This document shows positions 16,459-25,209 of a stretch of DNA of 40,330 nt, in pieces (position 1 is the stretch's first letter; every line of letters begins with the position of its first letter). A program made the translations under genes and the position numbers. This stretch comes from CBDBCK01 sp965203345. Lineage in GTDB: Bacteria > Chloroflexota > Dehalococcoidia > Lucifugimonadales > Lucifugimonadaceae. The stretch covers positions 1-40,330 of the forward strand of contig CBDBCK010000017.1 in the NCBI GenBank assembly GCA_965203345.1, written 5' to 3'. The notes under the pieces were generated by a model that made no database searches, was not told the origin of the DNA, and saw nothing but the letters and a program-made list of their open reading frames with translations.

Positions 16459-17829
16459 TTATAACTCTGATTCCAAACGCTTTATACTTTTGTCTAGAGC
16501 GTCCGCTATAAAGTCTGCCTCTTCTTCGGACAGAATGAGTGGCGGACATAGTGATATTACGTCTCCGGCTCTAAACGAGACGATGCCGTTTTCGTACAAG
16601 ATATGGGGTAAGCGCTGTGCAAGTTGTGCTGACTCAGGGAACGGTTGCCGGGTCGTTTGGTCGGCTACAAGCTCTATCGCCCATAGTAGACCTATACCGC
16701 GCACGTCGCCTACTATCTTATGACGCGACTTTACGCCTTCCAGCTTTTCTCTCAGTATTGGTTCCATACGTTCGGCGTTTCCTACAAGGTCTTCCCTTTG
16801 GAATATGTCCAGGTTTGCAAGTGCGGCGACGCACGCTAACGGATGTCCTCCAAACGTAATTAGATGCTTCAGTGTTTCATCAGGTCCGCCTATGAAGGAA
16901 TCAGCTACTTTCTGTGTTACTATGGCAGCCCCAAGAGGTGCGTATCCGCTGGTCATAGCCTTTGCCACGGTGGTGATATCAGGCTTCACATTCCAATGAT
17001 CAGTAGCAAAGTATCGGCCTGTCCGTCCGAACCCGGTTATTACCTCATCTGCAATAAGCAACACATTGTACTTATCAGCTATTTCCCTCAGTCTGTGCCA
17101 GTAAGCCGGAGGAGGGGGATGTATGCCTGCCGCGGCGGATACTGGTTCCGCTATTATCGCAGCAACTGTTTTAGGATCTGCATGTCTTATGGCCGCCTCA
17201 AACTCATCCGCGCACCTCACCGCCGCGTCCGTTTTGGAGCCTCCGAAAGGGACACGGTACGAGTCCCAGTTAGTTACGTATAGCGCTCCCGGCATTTCGG
17301 GTCCCATCGGGTCGGCGGCCAAAGCACGCCCTAAGCTGACCGCCATAGCTGTAGCTCCATGGTATGAATATCGTCGTGACACCACTTTGTAGGCGCCCGG
17401 CTTGCCGTTCAGACTTTGCCATTTCTTTGCCATCTTAACGGCGGTTTCTACGGCCTCGGAGCCACCAGAAGTAAAGAACACTCGCGCGTTCTTATCGTGA
17501 TATAGAGACGCTATCCGCCCAGCTAGTTCTATCTGGCATGGTAGGGCGGACCCGGAAGGCGGGGACTCTATAGCTAACGCTTGATGGTATATGGCCTCGG
17601 CTATCTCCGTCCGACCGTAGCCTGCTGCCTTGTACCACAGTCCCGCCATTGCGTCCAGCAAACGTTTGCCTTCGGCATCCTCCACCCATACCCCTTCGCC
17701 CTTGACGAATATCTTGAGTTGTCCGCGCCAGTCTTTAGTCTGCGCTCCGTGTATGAATAAGTGATCAGCGGCTGTCTGCTGCAGACGTTCTATAGTATCG
17801 CCGGGAAGTGTATATGTGTAATCACTCAT
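16459..17829 (-). CDS. class III PLP-dependent aminotransferase (omega-amino acid:pyruvate type)
   Basis: 456 aa, standard length. Markers: DAMAGLWYKAAGYGR near residue 60, FFTSGGSEAVETAVKMAK for phosphate binding, SYHGATAMAVSLGR, EPVSAAAGIHPPP, the PLP-contacting Asp in LLIADEVITGFGRTGRYFA, and the Schiff-base Lys in TTVAKAMTSGYAPLGA. It belongs with beta-alanine/putrescine/taurine-pyruvate type enzymes; the exact amine donor cannot be assigned by eye. The ATG at 17829 is the first in-frame start. The next genes downstream are the two peptide-ABC ATPases and the SDR on the same strand. Confidence 0.92.
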   Translation of the reverse strand: MSDYTYTLPGDTIERLQQTAADHLFIHGAQTKDWRGQLKIFVKGEGVWVEDAEGKRLLDAMAGLWYKAAGYGRTEIAEAIYHQALAIESPPSGSALPCQIELAGRIASLYHDKNARVFFTSGGSEAVETAVKMAKKWQSLNGKPGAYKVVSRRYSYHGATAMAVSLGRALAADPMGPEMPGALYVTNWDSYRVPFGGSKTDAAVRCADEFEAAIRHADPKTVAAIIAEPVSAAAGIHPPPPAYWHRLREIADKYNVLLIADEVITGFGRTGRYFATDHWNVKPDITTVAKAMTSGYAPLGAAIVTQKVADSFIGGPDETLKHLITFGGHPLACVAALANLDIFQREDLVGNAERMEPILREKLEGVKSRHKIVGDVRGIGLLWAIELVADQTTRQPFPESAQLAQRLPHILYENGIVSFRAGDVISLCPPLILSEEEADFIADALDKSIKRLESEL

Positions 17830-18005
17830 TGGTTCGGTTACTCCATTCTGCAGTTGTGTTTACAGGGTACATCACTCTATTTTTTGATTTGCCCCAGTTT
17901 ATAGTAAGCCGTTCAAATATATAAGTTAATCCTTAATCGGACGTTTATGAGTAATCCTTGCGCATAACCTACCCTTTTGCTAAGAAGAAAAACGGCTATC
18001 TTTAC

Positions 18006-18650
18006 TCATTGTGAGGATTTAGGGTTAGATTCGTAATGGGTTTTATCCTTTTTCTTGTCCGCCAACCACGCTTCGGTGAATCGCCACAAGGCACTTATGG
18101 ACGTCCCTATTGCAAGTATCCATAAAGCCCAGACAGGTGTCTGGGCCAGCAGAAACGCTACAGTTATGATCACTCGTTCCGGCCTGGTGAAAAAGCCCGC
18201 GGATCCGGCAAGTCCCAACGCTTCAGCTCTAGCTCGGGTGTAGCTCACCATAACGGAGCCCATGAAAGCGACGAACGTCAATACTGCAGCCGTCTGGTTC
18301 TGATTTTCGCCGGCAGTGTAGTAAATCAGTAGCCCTAGCAAGACGGCTCCCTCCTGTAGCCTGTCAAAAACGGAATCCATGAGCGCGCCTCGGCGGGACG
18401 TCTTGTTGCTTCGACGTGCAACCGATCCATCAAGTAAGTCCAGAATCGCGCCAAAAGCCACAACAATTCCGGCTTGCCAGAACTGTCCCGTAGCTGCGAG
18501 ATACGCAGCGCCGGCTGCCGCTAGCAGTCCGGCGGTTGTCAAAGCGACTGGGGTTACGCCAAGACGAACAAGGAAGGATGAGACCGGCTCTTCAAACCAA
18601 CGCGCTAATATCCCGCGCAAAGCATAACGGACAGGCTGAAGAGTACGCAA
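18006..18650 (-). CDS. CDP-alcohol phosphatidyltransferase, probable phosphatidylinositol-phosphate synthase type
   Basis: 214 aa with about six hydrophobic segments. The complete CDP-alcohol phosphotransferase signature is seen: D71-x2-D74-G75-x2-A78-R79-x8-G88-x3-D92-x3-D96. It would transfer a phosphatidyl group from CDP-diacylglycerol to an alcohol at the membrane. The alcohol is suggested by context: the gene follows, 8 bp away, a PimA-like mannosyltransferase gene and then inositol-phosphate synthase, so inositol phosphate is the likely acceptor. PgsA-type glycerophosphate transfer remains possible, since the two families look alike. Confidence 0.85.
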   Translation of the reverse strand: MRTLQPVRYALRGILARWFEEPVSSFLVRLGVTPVALTTAGLLAAAGAAYLAATGQFWQAGIVVAFGAILDLLDGSVARRSNKTSRRGALMDSVFDRLQEGAVLLGLLIYYTAGENQNQTAAVLTFVAFMGSVMVSYTRARAEALGLAGSAGFFTRPERVIITVAFLLAQTPVWALWILAIGTSISALWRFTEAWLADKKKDKTHYESNPKSSQ

Positions 18651-18658
18651 CTCGAAGC

Positions 18659-19798
18659 TTATGCTATGACGGTCGTCTTGCGGATAACCGATTCGTAAAT
18701 ATCTGATATTTCCTCGGCGATTTTAGACCACCTGAACTTTTCAACATGGGTCTTGCCATTGTTTGACAACCTGGAACGGAGGGAGGGATTCTGTATGAGC
18801 CGTTCTAGAGCCTGTGCTAGAGCGTGTTCATTTTTTGGTGGAACCAGCAGCGCCTGTTCGCCGTCTTTCACCACGTTGCGGAACCCGGAAATATTGGAAG
18901 CTACAACAGGGATACCTGCTGCCAGAGCTTCACAAAGTATCATCCCGAAGCTTTCCCGTCCTGTATTTGGAGCACAGAATATATCGGCGTGCTGATATAG
19001 AGCCGCAAGATCTTCAGGTGGCAACACTCCGGTAAACAGTACGTCATTTATGCCACGCTCGGCCATGAGCCGTTCCGATCGACTGTCTGTAGCTTCGGAA
19101 CCCGCGACTATGAGCCGCAGATTATGATACTTCCATTTGAGGATAGAGTAAGCCCCAAGCAGGTACTGGAAGCCTTTGCGTGGTTCTGCGGCGCGTCCCA
19201 CGAAGAGTAGGTTTATGGACGAATCTTTGAGGAGTTTGGATCGCGGTCTGGATACGGAAAATCTGGATATGTCTACCCCATTAGGGACAACCTGATACTC
19301 TCCCGGGAAGTAGCTGTTAACGTAACGCAAGGCTGCCTCAGATACCGCAATCCTCGCCTTCAGCTTGTTGATAGCGTTGCCAAAGAGAGGCTTGAACAGG
19401 ACGTAAGCTTTACCAACTCCTTCGTTATAAGCATGAAAAGTTCCCACCAGAGGACACTTAGCCAGATAAGCACTCCTCACGGAGAGGAAGGGCATCATAG
19501 GTTCGTGGATGTGGACTACGTCGTAGTGTGAGTTGAAGAGCGAGTCCTTCAGGCGGGACTCCTTCCATATGCTGATCCAGAGCCTTGTTATGGAGCCTGC
19601 CGCTGGCCAGGGGACCGCACTACCGACGTCCACCAAATGCAAATTGGATATATCCTGGACGGGTCTGTTCTTGCTGCAGGGAGCTAAGAGGCTGACCTTG
19701 TGTCCCATTGAGACCAGCTCCTTGCCTAATGCGGCAGTATGTGTCTGAACTCCGCCTGGATAGGAGAGGTCGTACGGGCAGACTAAGGCGATTCTCAT
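18659..19798 (-). CDS. GT4 family glycosyltransferase, PimA-like phosphatidylinositol mannosyltransferase
   Basis: 379 aa. GT-B fold, family 4. The N-terminus MRIALVCPYDLSYPGGVQTHTAALGKEL (glycine-rich acceptor loop) and HIHEPMMPFLS closely follow PimA. The donor site is VVPNGVDISRF, LLFVGRAAEPRKGFQYLL, and the EX7E motif ESFGMILCEALAAGIPVV. It would add mannose to a phosphatidylinositol-type lipid at the inner face of the membrane. It lies between ino1 (upstream) and the CDP-alcohol transferase (8 bp downstream), all on the minus strand, which supports that substrate. The specific sugar is inferred from similarity and context. Confidence 0.85.
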   Translation of the reverse strand: MRIALVCPYDLSYPGGVQTHTAALGKELVSMGHKVSLLAPCSKNRPVQDISNLHLVDVGSAVPWPAAGSITRLWISIWKESRLKDSLFNSHYDVVHIHEPMMPFLSVRSAYLAKCPLVGTFHAYNEGVGKAYVLFKPLFGNAINKLKARIAVSEAALRYVNSYFPGEYQVVPNGVDISRFSVSRPRSKLLKDSSINLLFVGRAAEPRKGFQYLLGAYSILKWKYHNLRLIVAGSEATDSRSERLMAERGINDVLFTGVLPPEDLAALYQHADIFCAPNTGRESFGMILCEALAAGIPVVASNISGFRNVVKDGEQALLVPPKNEHALAQALERLIQNPSLRSRLSNNGKTHVEKFRWSKIAEEISDIYESVIRKTTVIA

Positions 19799-19887
19799 GA
19801 GCTATATGTTATACCGATTCGTATTCTGGTTGTTACTTTAATCCTGGGCCAGGTTTGGTGGGAATCACATAGTCAGTTCGGCTGGGT

Positions 19888-20976
19888 TCAGTCTGGGTTG
19901 ATGAACTCCTCCACCATACGTCGGGCGTCACCATCATGGTACTGTAGCGGAGGGCTTTTCATGAAGTAGGCTGAAGGAGCTTCAATAGGCCCCCCCATGT
20001 TTCTGTCAAGAGCTATCTTAGCAGATCTTATGGCGTCTACTACTACTCCCGCCGAATTGGGGCTGTCCTCTACCTCCAGCTTCAGTTCCACGTTGAGCGG
20101 CATGTCCCCCCATGAAGTTCCCTCCATGCGTATGTAAGCCCATTTTCTGTCCTGAAGCCATGGAACCCAGTCGCTCGGGCCTATGTGAACCTCATCTGTC
20201 TCTATCTCACGTTCCAGCTCGGACTTTACAGCGTTCGTCTTGGATATCTTTTTAGACTTGAGTCGTTTGCGCTCCAGCATGTTCAGAAAGTCGGTATTTC
20301 CTCCGAAGTTGAGCTGATAAGTGCGATCGAGGCGAACTCCCCTGTCCTCAAAGAGACGGACAAGCGACCTATGGACTATGGTGGCCCCTACCTGTGACTT
20401 TATGTCGTCCCCTACAATGGGAGTGTGCCGCTCTTTGAATCGCGCCGCCCACTTATGATTGGAAGCTATGAACACAGGTACACAATTGACGAACGCACAA
20501 GAGCTGTTCAGCGCCTGCTCCGCGTACCACTCGGTAGCCTTTTGGGAGCCTACGGGCAGATAGTTGACCACTACGTCCACGTTTTGTCGCTTCAGTATCT
20601 CGCTCACCTCTGACACGGGTTTTGAAGAGCCGTTGGACTCCGCCGTATGCACCTTTTCTGATAGATATTCACCTATACCATCTAAAACTGGGCCTCGGGA
20701 AACGGGTACACCCATGTGCGGCACGTCATGAAAGCGGAGCGGATTGTTGTTTGACGCGAGTATAGCTTTAGACACGTCTTGTCCTATCTTCTCTTCGTCC
20801 ACGTCAAAAGCGGCGACCACTCGGACGTCGCCTATTGAGTAGTCTCCGAAGACATTGTGCATAACACCCGGGACTGTCTCACTGTCCTCGTCCAGCTCAG
20901 AGTATTTATGAATACCTTGTACCAACGATGAAGCACAGTTCCCTACGCCTACTAAAGCTACACGTATCTCACTCAT
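19888..20976 (-). CDS. ino1: myo-inositol-1-phosphate synthase
   Basis: 362 aa, the short actinobacterial/archaeal-like form. It converts glucose-6-phosphate to inositol-1-phosphate using NAD internally. The N-terminal Rossmann motif is VALVGVGNCASSLVQGI. Conserved segments include VVNYLPVGSQKATEWYAEQAL, FVNCVPVFIAS, GDDIKSQVGATIVHR (active-site lysine region), NFGGNTDFLNM and the C-terminal IEAPSAYFMKSPP. The start ATG at 20976 has a strong AAGGAG upstream. It is first of three minus-strand genes making an inositol phospholipid: inositol phosphate, lipid transfer, mannosylation. Confidence 0.95.
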   Translation of the reverse strand: MSEIRVALVGVGNCASSLVQGIHKYSELDEDSETVPGVMHNVFGDYSIGDVRVVAAFDVDEEKIGQDVSKAILASNNNPLRFHDVPHMGVPVSRGPVLDGIGEYLSEKVHTAESNGSSKPVSEVSEILKRQNVDVVVNYLPVGSQKATEWYAEQALNSSCAFVNCVPVFIASNHKWAARFKERHTPIVGDDIKSQVGATIVHRSLVRLFEDRGVRLDRTYQLNFGGNTDFLNMLERKRLKSKKISKTNAVKSELEREIETDEVHIGPSDWVPWLQDRKWAYIRMEGTSWGDMPLNVELKLEVEDSPNSAGVVVDAIRSAKIALDRNMGGPIEAPSAYFMKSPPLQYHDGDARRMVEEFINPD

Positions 20977-21151
20977 ATAAAATCAGCTCCTTTATTATAA
21001 TTTTCCGCCAAAGAGCGCGGCCTGCGCCCATGAGGTAGGGACTCAATGGAAGTCTAGCAAACCTCTTATAGTAAATCTAAGGTAGTGGTACAGGCATGCG
21101 ATACCATTTGCCGCATATCTTCTTCCTGAGCGTTCGCAATTTACGCAGATT

Positions 21152-22066
21152 TCAAATTTCTGTAAGCTCTCGTCTTACTCGTTCGGGGGAATATGTGGGC
21201 ATGAAAGGGTTTTGGCCACTCCAAGCGTACTTTGCATGGGCGATCATCAGCTTATAAAGCGACGAAGACGAGCTCGCAACGAAGACCGGAGCGGCTCCTT
21301 CTGCTCTGCCGTTGGCCAGTTCCTGAAGCAATCCGAAGTGGTAAGGCTCAACGAAACAGAGAGTTTCGGTAGCCGTCATGTGGACCGAAGGCCAGTAGTC
21401 GGTAAAAGCCACTTCCAGGGAGAAATCGTCCTCTCCGCCCAGTAAACGTTCCCGCATTGAAGAGATGATCCGTAGACTTCGCATGGAAGAGGCGTAAATC
21501 GGAGAGGCTTTTAGTGCGGTGGTGCTAAGCTCGTTACCGCCTGTTTCCAGTATGGTACGTGCTTTAGCGAAGTTACTGAGCGGATGAACAAGCAAAGCCC
21601 GTATGTGCACACGTCGGTTTTCCCGTTGCATCCTTTGAATGGTGAAGGCGTGCCTTCCTTCGTCCCCGAAAAAACCCGGAAGACCTATACCTAATATCCA
21701 TACTTCACCCTCGGCTTCGTTAAGTGCCGCATCAATAGCTTCACCAGCCTCAGCGCCAATATGTCGAGGTTCAAGCACAGCGGTTATACCGTTACGCGCT
21801 GCTCCGGTTGCTACTGCCGCTATGCGTTTGATTGCGCCCAGGTCCGATAGTGATGAGGAGACCGATGACTTGATAGTGGTTGAGGGATTGGGGGTGGGAG
21901 GGTAAAGCTGTGAGGGAGACGTCAAATTCTCCACGACATCTTCGCCTATCATCCACATCTTCCCCAATTTCCAGCCAGGCACACGTCCGGAGCGCAGCCA
22001 AGCGTATATTGTCCTCTCAGAAACGCTCAGACGTCTGGCAGCCTCTTTTGCTCGTATCCATTTCAT
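21152..22066 (-). CDS. excisionase-type helix-turn-helix protein with C-terminal unknown/effector domain
   Basis: 304 aa. Residues about 1-50 are a MerR/excisionase-like HTH: AKEAARRLSVSERTIYAWLRSGRVPGWKLGKMWMI. A Ser/Thr/Pro-rich linker (about 52-75) follows. The remaining roughly 220 residues contain VWILGIGLPGFFGDEG, VHIRALLVHPLSNFAKARTILE and VAFTDYWPSVHMTATETLCFVEPYHFG; they resemble in style the phospholipase-D-like sensor domains that follow HTH modules, but no HKD motif is present, so this is uncertain. It is divergently oriented from the transaldolase-family gene across a 487-bp gap with a perfect palindrome, so autoregulation or control of that gene is plausible. Confidence 0.7.
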   Translation of the reverse strand: MKWIRAKEAARRLSVSERTIYAWLRSGRVPGWKLGKMWMIGEDVVENLTSPSQLYPPTPNPSTTIKSSVSSSLSDLGAIKRIAAVATGAARNGITAVLEPRHIGAEAGEAIDAALNEAEGEVWILGIGLPGFFGDEGRHAFTIQRMQRENRRVHIRALLVHPLSNFAKARTILETGGNELSTTALKASPIYASSMRSLRIISSMRERLLGGEDDFSLEVAFTDYWPSVHMTATETLCFVEPYHFGLLQELANGRAEGAAPVFVASSSSSLYKLMIAHAKYAWSGQNPFMPTYSPERVRRELTEI

Positions 22067-22553
22067 AACGACTAAAACGCTTTAGTAAGGGTCATAATCC
22101 AAAACTTGAGATTCGTCCAGGAAAATATTTGCCTAAAAAGCGTGTTATATTCCCTAAAATTCCTGTAAATGCCGTAACTTCATAAAAATATCATAACCAA
22201 CTGCAAAGAGTATGGCAAATGAGCTGTACTGACTCCCGTTCGTTTTATTATGACCACTGAACCCCGTTACGATCAGAAACGAAGGTGTAAGACGTTTGAC
22301 GACGGCTCATCCATAGGAGAGGTGCAAACTCTACAACTTAAGTTGTACTCGGGCTTCAAGTATCAACTTCAAAGATAAAGTTCCCATCCCTTAGCTATTT
22401 CTTCATAATAAAGGCTAAACTTTCCGATAGGATACCTGCTCTGCAGCTGCTTTTGTACGGTTTATATAAGCCCTCTATTTTGCGGCAACGTTCGGCAGAC
22501 TTATAAATTCAGTAACCTTGTACCTTGCACGTGCAAAAGGAACGGAGAAAGTT
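22067..22553. other. long divergent intergenic region, AT-rich, no gene seen
   Basis: This 487-bp stretch lies between the HTH gene and the transaldolase-family gene. I see no coding frame of quality, no tRNA and no riboswitch I recognise. It holds one perfect 16-bp palindrome (22332-22347) and several AT-rich blocks that could be promoters. Confidence 0.5.
22332..22347. promoter_or_regulatory. 16-bp perfect palindrome, operator candidate
   Basis: TACAACTTAAGTTGTA reads the same on both strands. A related half-site (CAACTT) recurs about 20 bp downstream. The location between a DNA-binding protein gene and a divergent metabolic gene makes it a candidate operator. Confidence 0.4.
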
Positions 22554-23285
22554 ATGAGTATCGATACACCAGGTCAACGTCAACAAAAGTCTGCAAGCCC
22601 GGCTGTATGGCTGGCCGGCGACCCAGAGGACTTGGTACCTTGGATGAAACGGGGCGCGGCCGGAATAGTGACCAACACCATAGTTTTGGAGGAGATGACT
22701 CGAAAGTACGGCCATATTGATAAGGTAATTCAGAGATACCTCAACCTGTCAGATAAAAAGGTAGCTATCGAGATAGACGGGCATTCCACTCAGGAACTGT
22801 TGGACGTTGGACGGCACTTCACCGATATGGCTCCTGACCGCGTCATCCTCAAGATACCCTGCACTGAGTACGCTCTGGACGCGTTCTCGAAGCTGAAGAA
22901 AGAGGGAGTGGAGACCTTCTGCACAACCGTTTTCACACTGAATCAAGCCGTATGCGCCGCTCAGGCGGGCGCTACACACGTCCTACCGTTCTGCGAACCG
23001 AACCGCGACGTGGGTGCAGATCCTACAAGGCTTATCAGAGAATGTAGAACGGTCTTTGATTCATGGGCGAACCGACCTTACATAACGGCTGCGCTGGTGC
23101 GTTCGCCTATCACTGCCTACGAAGCTATAAGAGACGGAGCTGACGGCATAATAGTCTTTTGGCCAGTCTTTCGGGATATGCTGCAAAGCCCGCTGACGGA
23201 CCAGTGGAACAAGACCTTCCTTGAAAAGTGGGATGCAATCTATGACGCAGGCAACTTGAAAGACGTTCCGTATACAAAAGCGTAA
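22554..23285 (+). CDS. transaldolase-family protein (fructose-6-phosphate aldolase/TalC-like)
   Basis: 243 aa from the ATG at 22554, chosen for the AAAGGAACGGAG upstream; an in-frame TTG at 22518 lacks one. A small (beta/alpha)8-barrel enzyme. The Schiff-base lysine is K100 in RVILKIPCTEYALDA. VETFCTTVFTLNQAVCAAQAGATHVLPF matches the conserved strand-5/6 region of transaldolases. The usual first motif (VTTNPSL) is altered to IVTNTIVLEEM, and EIDGHSTQE replaces the usual EV..D/E segment, so it may be a divergent subgroup with another substrate. It is monocistronic on the + strand. Confidence 0.85.
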   Translation: MSIDTPGQRQQKSASPAVWLAGDPEDLVPWMKRGAAGIVTNTIVLEEMTRKYGHIDKVIQRYLNLSDKKVAIEIDGHSTQELLDVGRHFTDMAPDRVILKIPCTEYALDAFSKLKKEGVETFCTTVFTLNQAVCAAQAGATHVLPFCEPNRDVGADPTRLIRECRTVFDSWANRPYITAALVRSPITAYEAIRDGADGIIVFWPVFRDMLQSPLTDQWNKTFLEKWDAIYDAGNLKDVPYTKA

Positions 23286-23418
23286 CCGTACTGCCCGCTC
23301 GTTACAAGATTTGGGTAACCAGTGGACCTGTATGGCTTAGCCCTATCACAGTAGCCGACAAGCCAGCAAAAGCATTAGAGACTAAGCGCCTCTGGGTAAG
23401 GCATATGCTCAAGCATAT

Positions 23419-25209
23419 TTATCTGGTTCCGTTGAAGGAGGCGGCAACCCGGGGATACTTCAGACCGTTGTTCTTTATCAGACTTTCCGGGTCGTTGAAC
23501 GCGCTGAAGAACAAGGGGTGCCCTGAAGCGGTGAGGGGGCTCACGGGCCCCACGGACATAAAGGAGTAGCGCCGATTCGCCTTTGATAACGACGCGTGCG
23601 GATCGGGGAAAGACCTGTAAAGGTTCATATGGGCTTCGTTGCCTATCTGGTTGCCCAGAGCGTTACCCTCGTTACCCATGCCAAGTCCAAAGCCGAAGAA
23701 CTTTATGCGGAGCTGTTGGATAATCTCCGAGTGGAGGCTGCTTATTGACTGGCTTATGAACATCCAGCCAAGACCGTACTTGCGCGTGGTGCGTATAGCG
23801 TCCACGAGCGCCGACTTCACAGCGGCGTTCTCTTCTTCTAGTGGGCCGGAAGGTGCAAGACGATGGGCTTCATCTATCAGTATCAGGGCGTTGCAGCTTT
23901 TGCCTTCCCTGTAGTAGCTTTGACCTATATCTACAAGGCCGTCAATCAGCCTTTTTATCACTATATTCTTTGTTTTCTCCGTCCACAGCAACTCCCGCGT
24001 GTCTCTCTCCGATAGATCGATTATTATTATCGGCGCGCAACTTTTCCTTTGGTCAAGGACTATATTCAGCGTATTTTCTATAGTTCTCTTTTTTTCCTCG
24101 GTTTTAAAGAGGTTTGTCAAAGGAAGCCAATCTTTCTCGTATAAACTCGTCAGTTCCTGTCCCTGTATCGCATTAACGGCCCTCCTGAAACGATCGAGAG
24201 AAACCGCACTCCTGTAGATGTAGTTTTGACCTTGAGGACTATTCAGCAGTTCCCACACTTTGTCAAAGGTTTGTCTTTTATAAAGTTCGGAGAGCTTCAC
24301 TCCTTGTTTTGCAAACTCGCGGCGTATCAAATCGGTGGCAAGTTCCCGGTTTTCCTTAGTAGCTATGCTTACTCTATCCATAAACCGCGACTCCTGGAGT
24401 ATGTCTTCAAAGAGAGACCATCGGTCTAGTGCCAGTTGAGTGACGTTTGGAGTATGGACGTGACCAGGGCGCAGCTCTTTAAGTAGTGGTCCGAGCGGCA
24501 AGGTAAAGCCTTCGGAGCTGTTCCGGGTATTGATATCCCTGGAGAATTCGCCTTGTGGATCTATTACTATGAGCGCCATATCCTTATGACGTGCGTAGGC
24601 TAGCAACATCATCTTAGCCAGCACCGACTTGCCCGAACCGGTCTTGCCGAATATACCCAAATGGTAGGCCTCGCCCGCCCCATGTTCGCCCGCTCCGAAA
24701 TGACGGAACAGGAAAGGCAGCCTGTATTCTGATCCGTAACTGTGTCCCAGGTAGAAAAGCTTATCCTGGTGCGCCGCGAGTAAGCCTTGCAGGATATCTT
24801 CGTTAACGTAGTAGAGGATGGTGCCCGTCGGAGGAACCGTGCCCAATATCGCGCCTTCTACGTTATCTTTGGAGTCTATGCTGAACACAGCGTTTACGTC
24901 TAGCAAGCCGGTGTGCACGTCCTGTACTTCGCTCACGGAGCTTATCTTCCCCCGTTGCCTTATGAGCGTGCGTATGCCTGGCTCTTCATGCCAAGGATTC
25001 CGTAGCGTTACGTGGGCTACTTGTCCCAAAGCGTAGAGGTGTTGACCGTCCTGACTGAAGCTGAATATCAACGTTTCACCTATCAGTTTCTGCCTGGATG
25101 CTTCCTCGCGGAAATCCAGGTAGAAGGAGGTGTTGGACGAGGGCGAACCCAGCACGCCTACCTCTTCGGCGTCCAACAGCAGGTTATTCATCTCTTCTAT
25201 CAGGCTCAT
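23419..25209 (-). CDS. HerA-like ATP-dependent DNA translocase/helicase (DUF87 family)
   Basis: 596 aa from the ATG at 25209; the frame is open further upstream but that part lies inside the nurA-like gene in another frame. An N-terminal beta-rich HAS-barrel-like region (about 1-170) is followed by the FtsK/HerA ATPase core: Walker A GKTGSGKS (188-195), Walker B LILIDEAHR, and arginine-rich IRTTRKYGLGWMFISQS. HerA hexamers pump DNA and work with NurA nuclease in end resection; in many bacteria HerA partners with nucleases in phage defence. Its ATG overlaps the stop of the upstream NurA-like gene by 4 bp (ATGA), so the two are translationally coupled. Confidence 0.88.
   Translation of the reverse strand: MSLIEEMNNLLLDAEEVGVLGSPSSNTSFYLDFREEASRQKLIGETLIFSFSQDGQHLYALGQVAHVTLRNPWHEEPGIRTLIRQRGKISSVSEVQDVHTGLLDVNAVFSIDSKDNVEGAILGTVPPTGTILYYVNEDILQGLLAAHQDKLFYLGHSYGSEYRLPFLFRHFGAGEHGAGEAYHLGIFGKTGSGKSVLAKMMLLAYARHKDMALIVIDPQGEFSRDINTRNSSEGFTLPLGPLLKELRPGHVHTPNVTQLALDRWSLFEDILQESRFMDRVSIATKENRELATDLIRREFAKQGVKLSELYKRQTFDKVWELLNSPQGQNYIYRSAVSLDRFRRAVNAIQGQELTSLYEKDWLPLTNLFKTEEKKRTIENTLNIVLDQRKSCAPIIIIDLSERDTRELLWTEKTKNIVIKRLIDGLVDIGQSYYREGKSCNALILIDEAHRLAPSGPLEEENAAVKSALVDAIRTTRKYGLGWMFISQSISSLHSEIIQQLRIKFFGFGLGMGNEGNALGNQIGNEAHMNLYRSFPDPHASLSKANRRYSFMSVGPVSPLTASGHPLFFSAFNDPESLIKNNGLKYPRVAASFNGTR

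Noticed and set aside
20977..21151. tRNA or other structured RNA in the gap upstream of ino1
   Set aside because: No T-arm consensus or cloverleaf pairing could be found; the gap most likely holds only the ino1 promoter.
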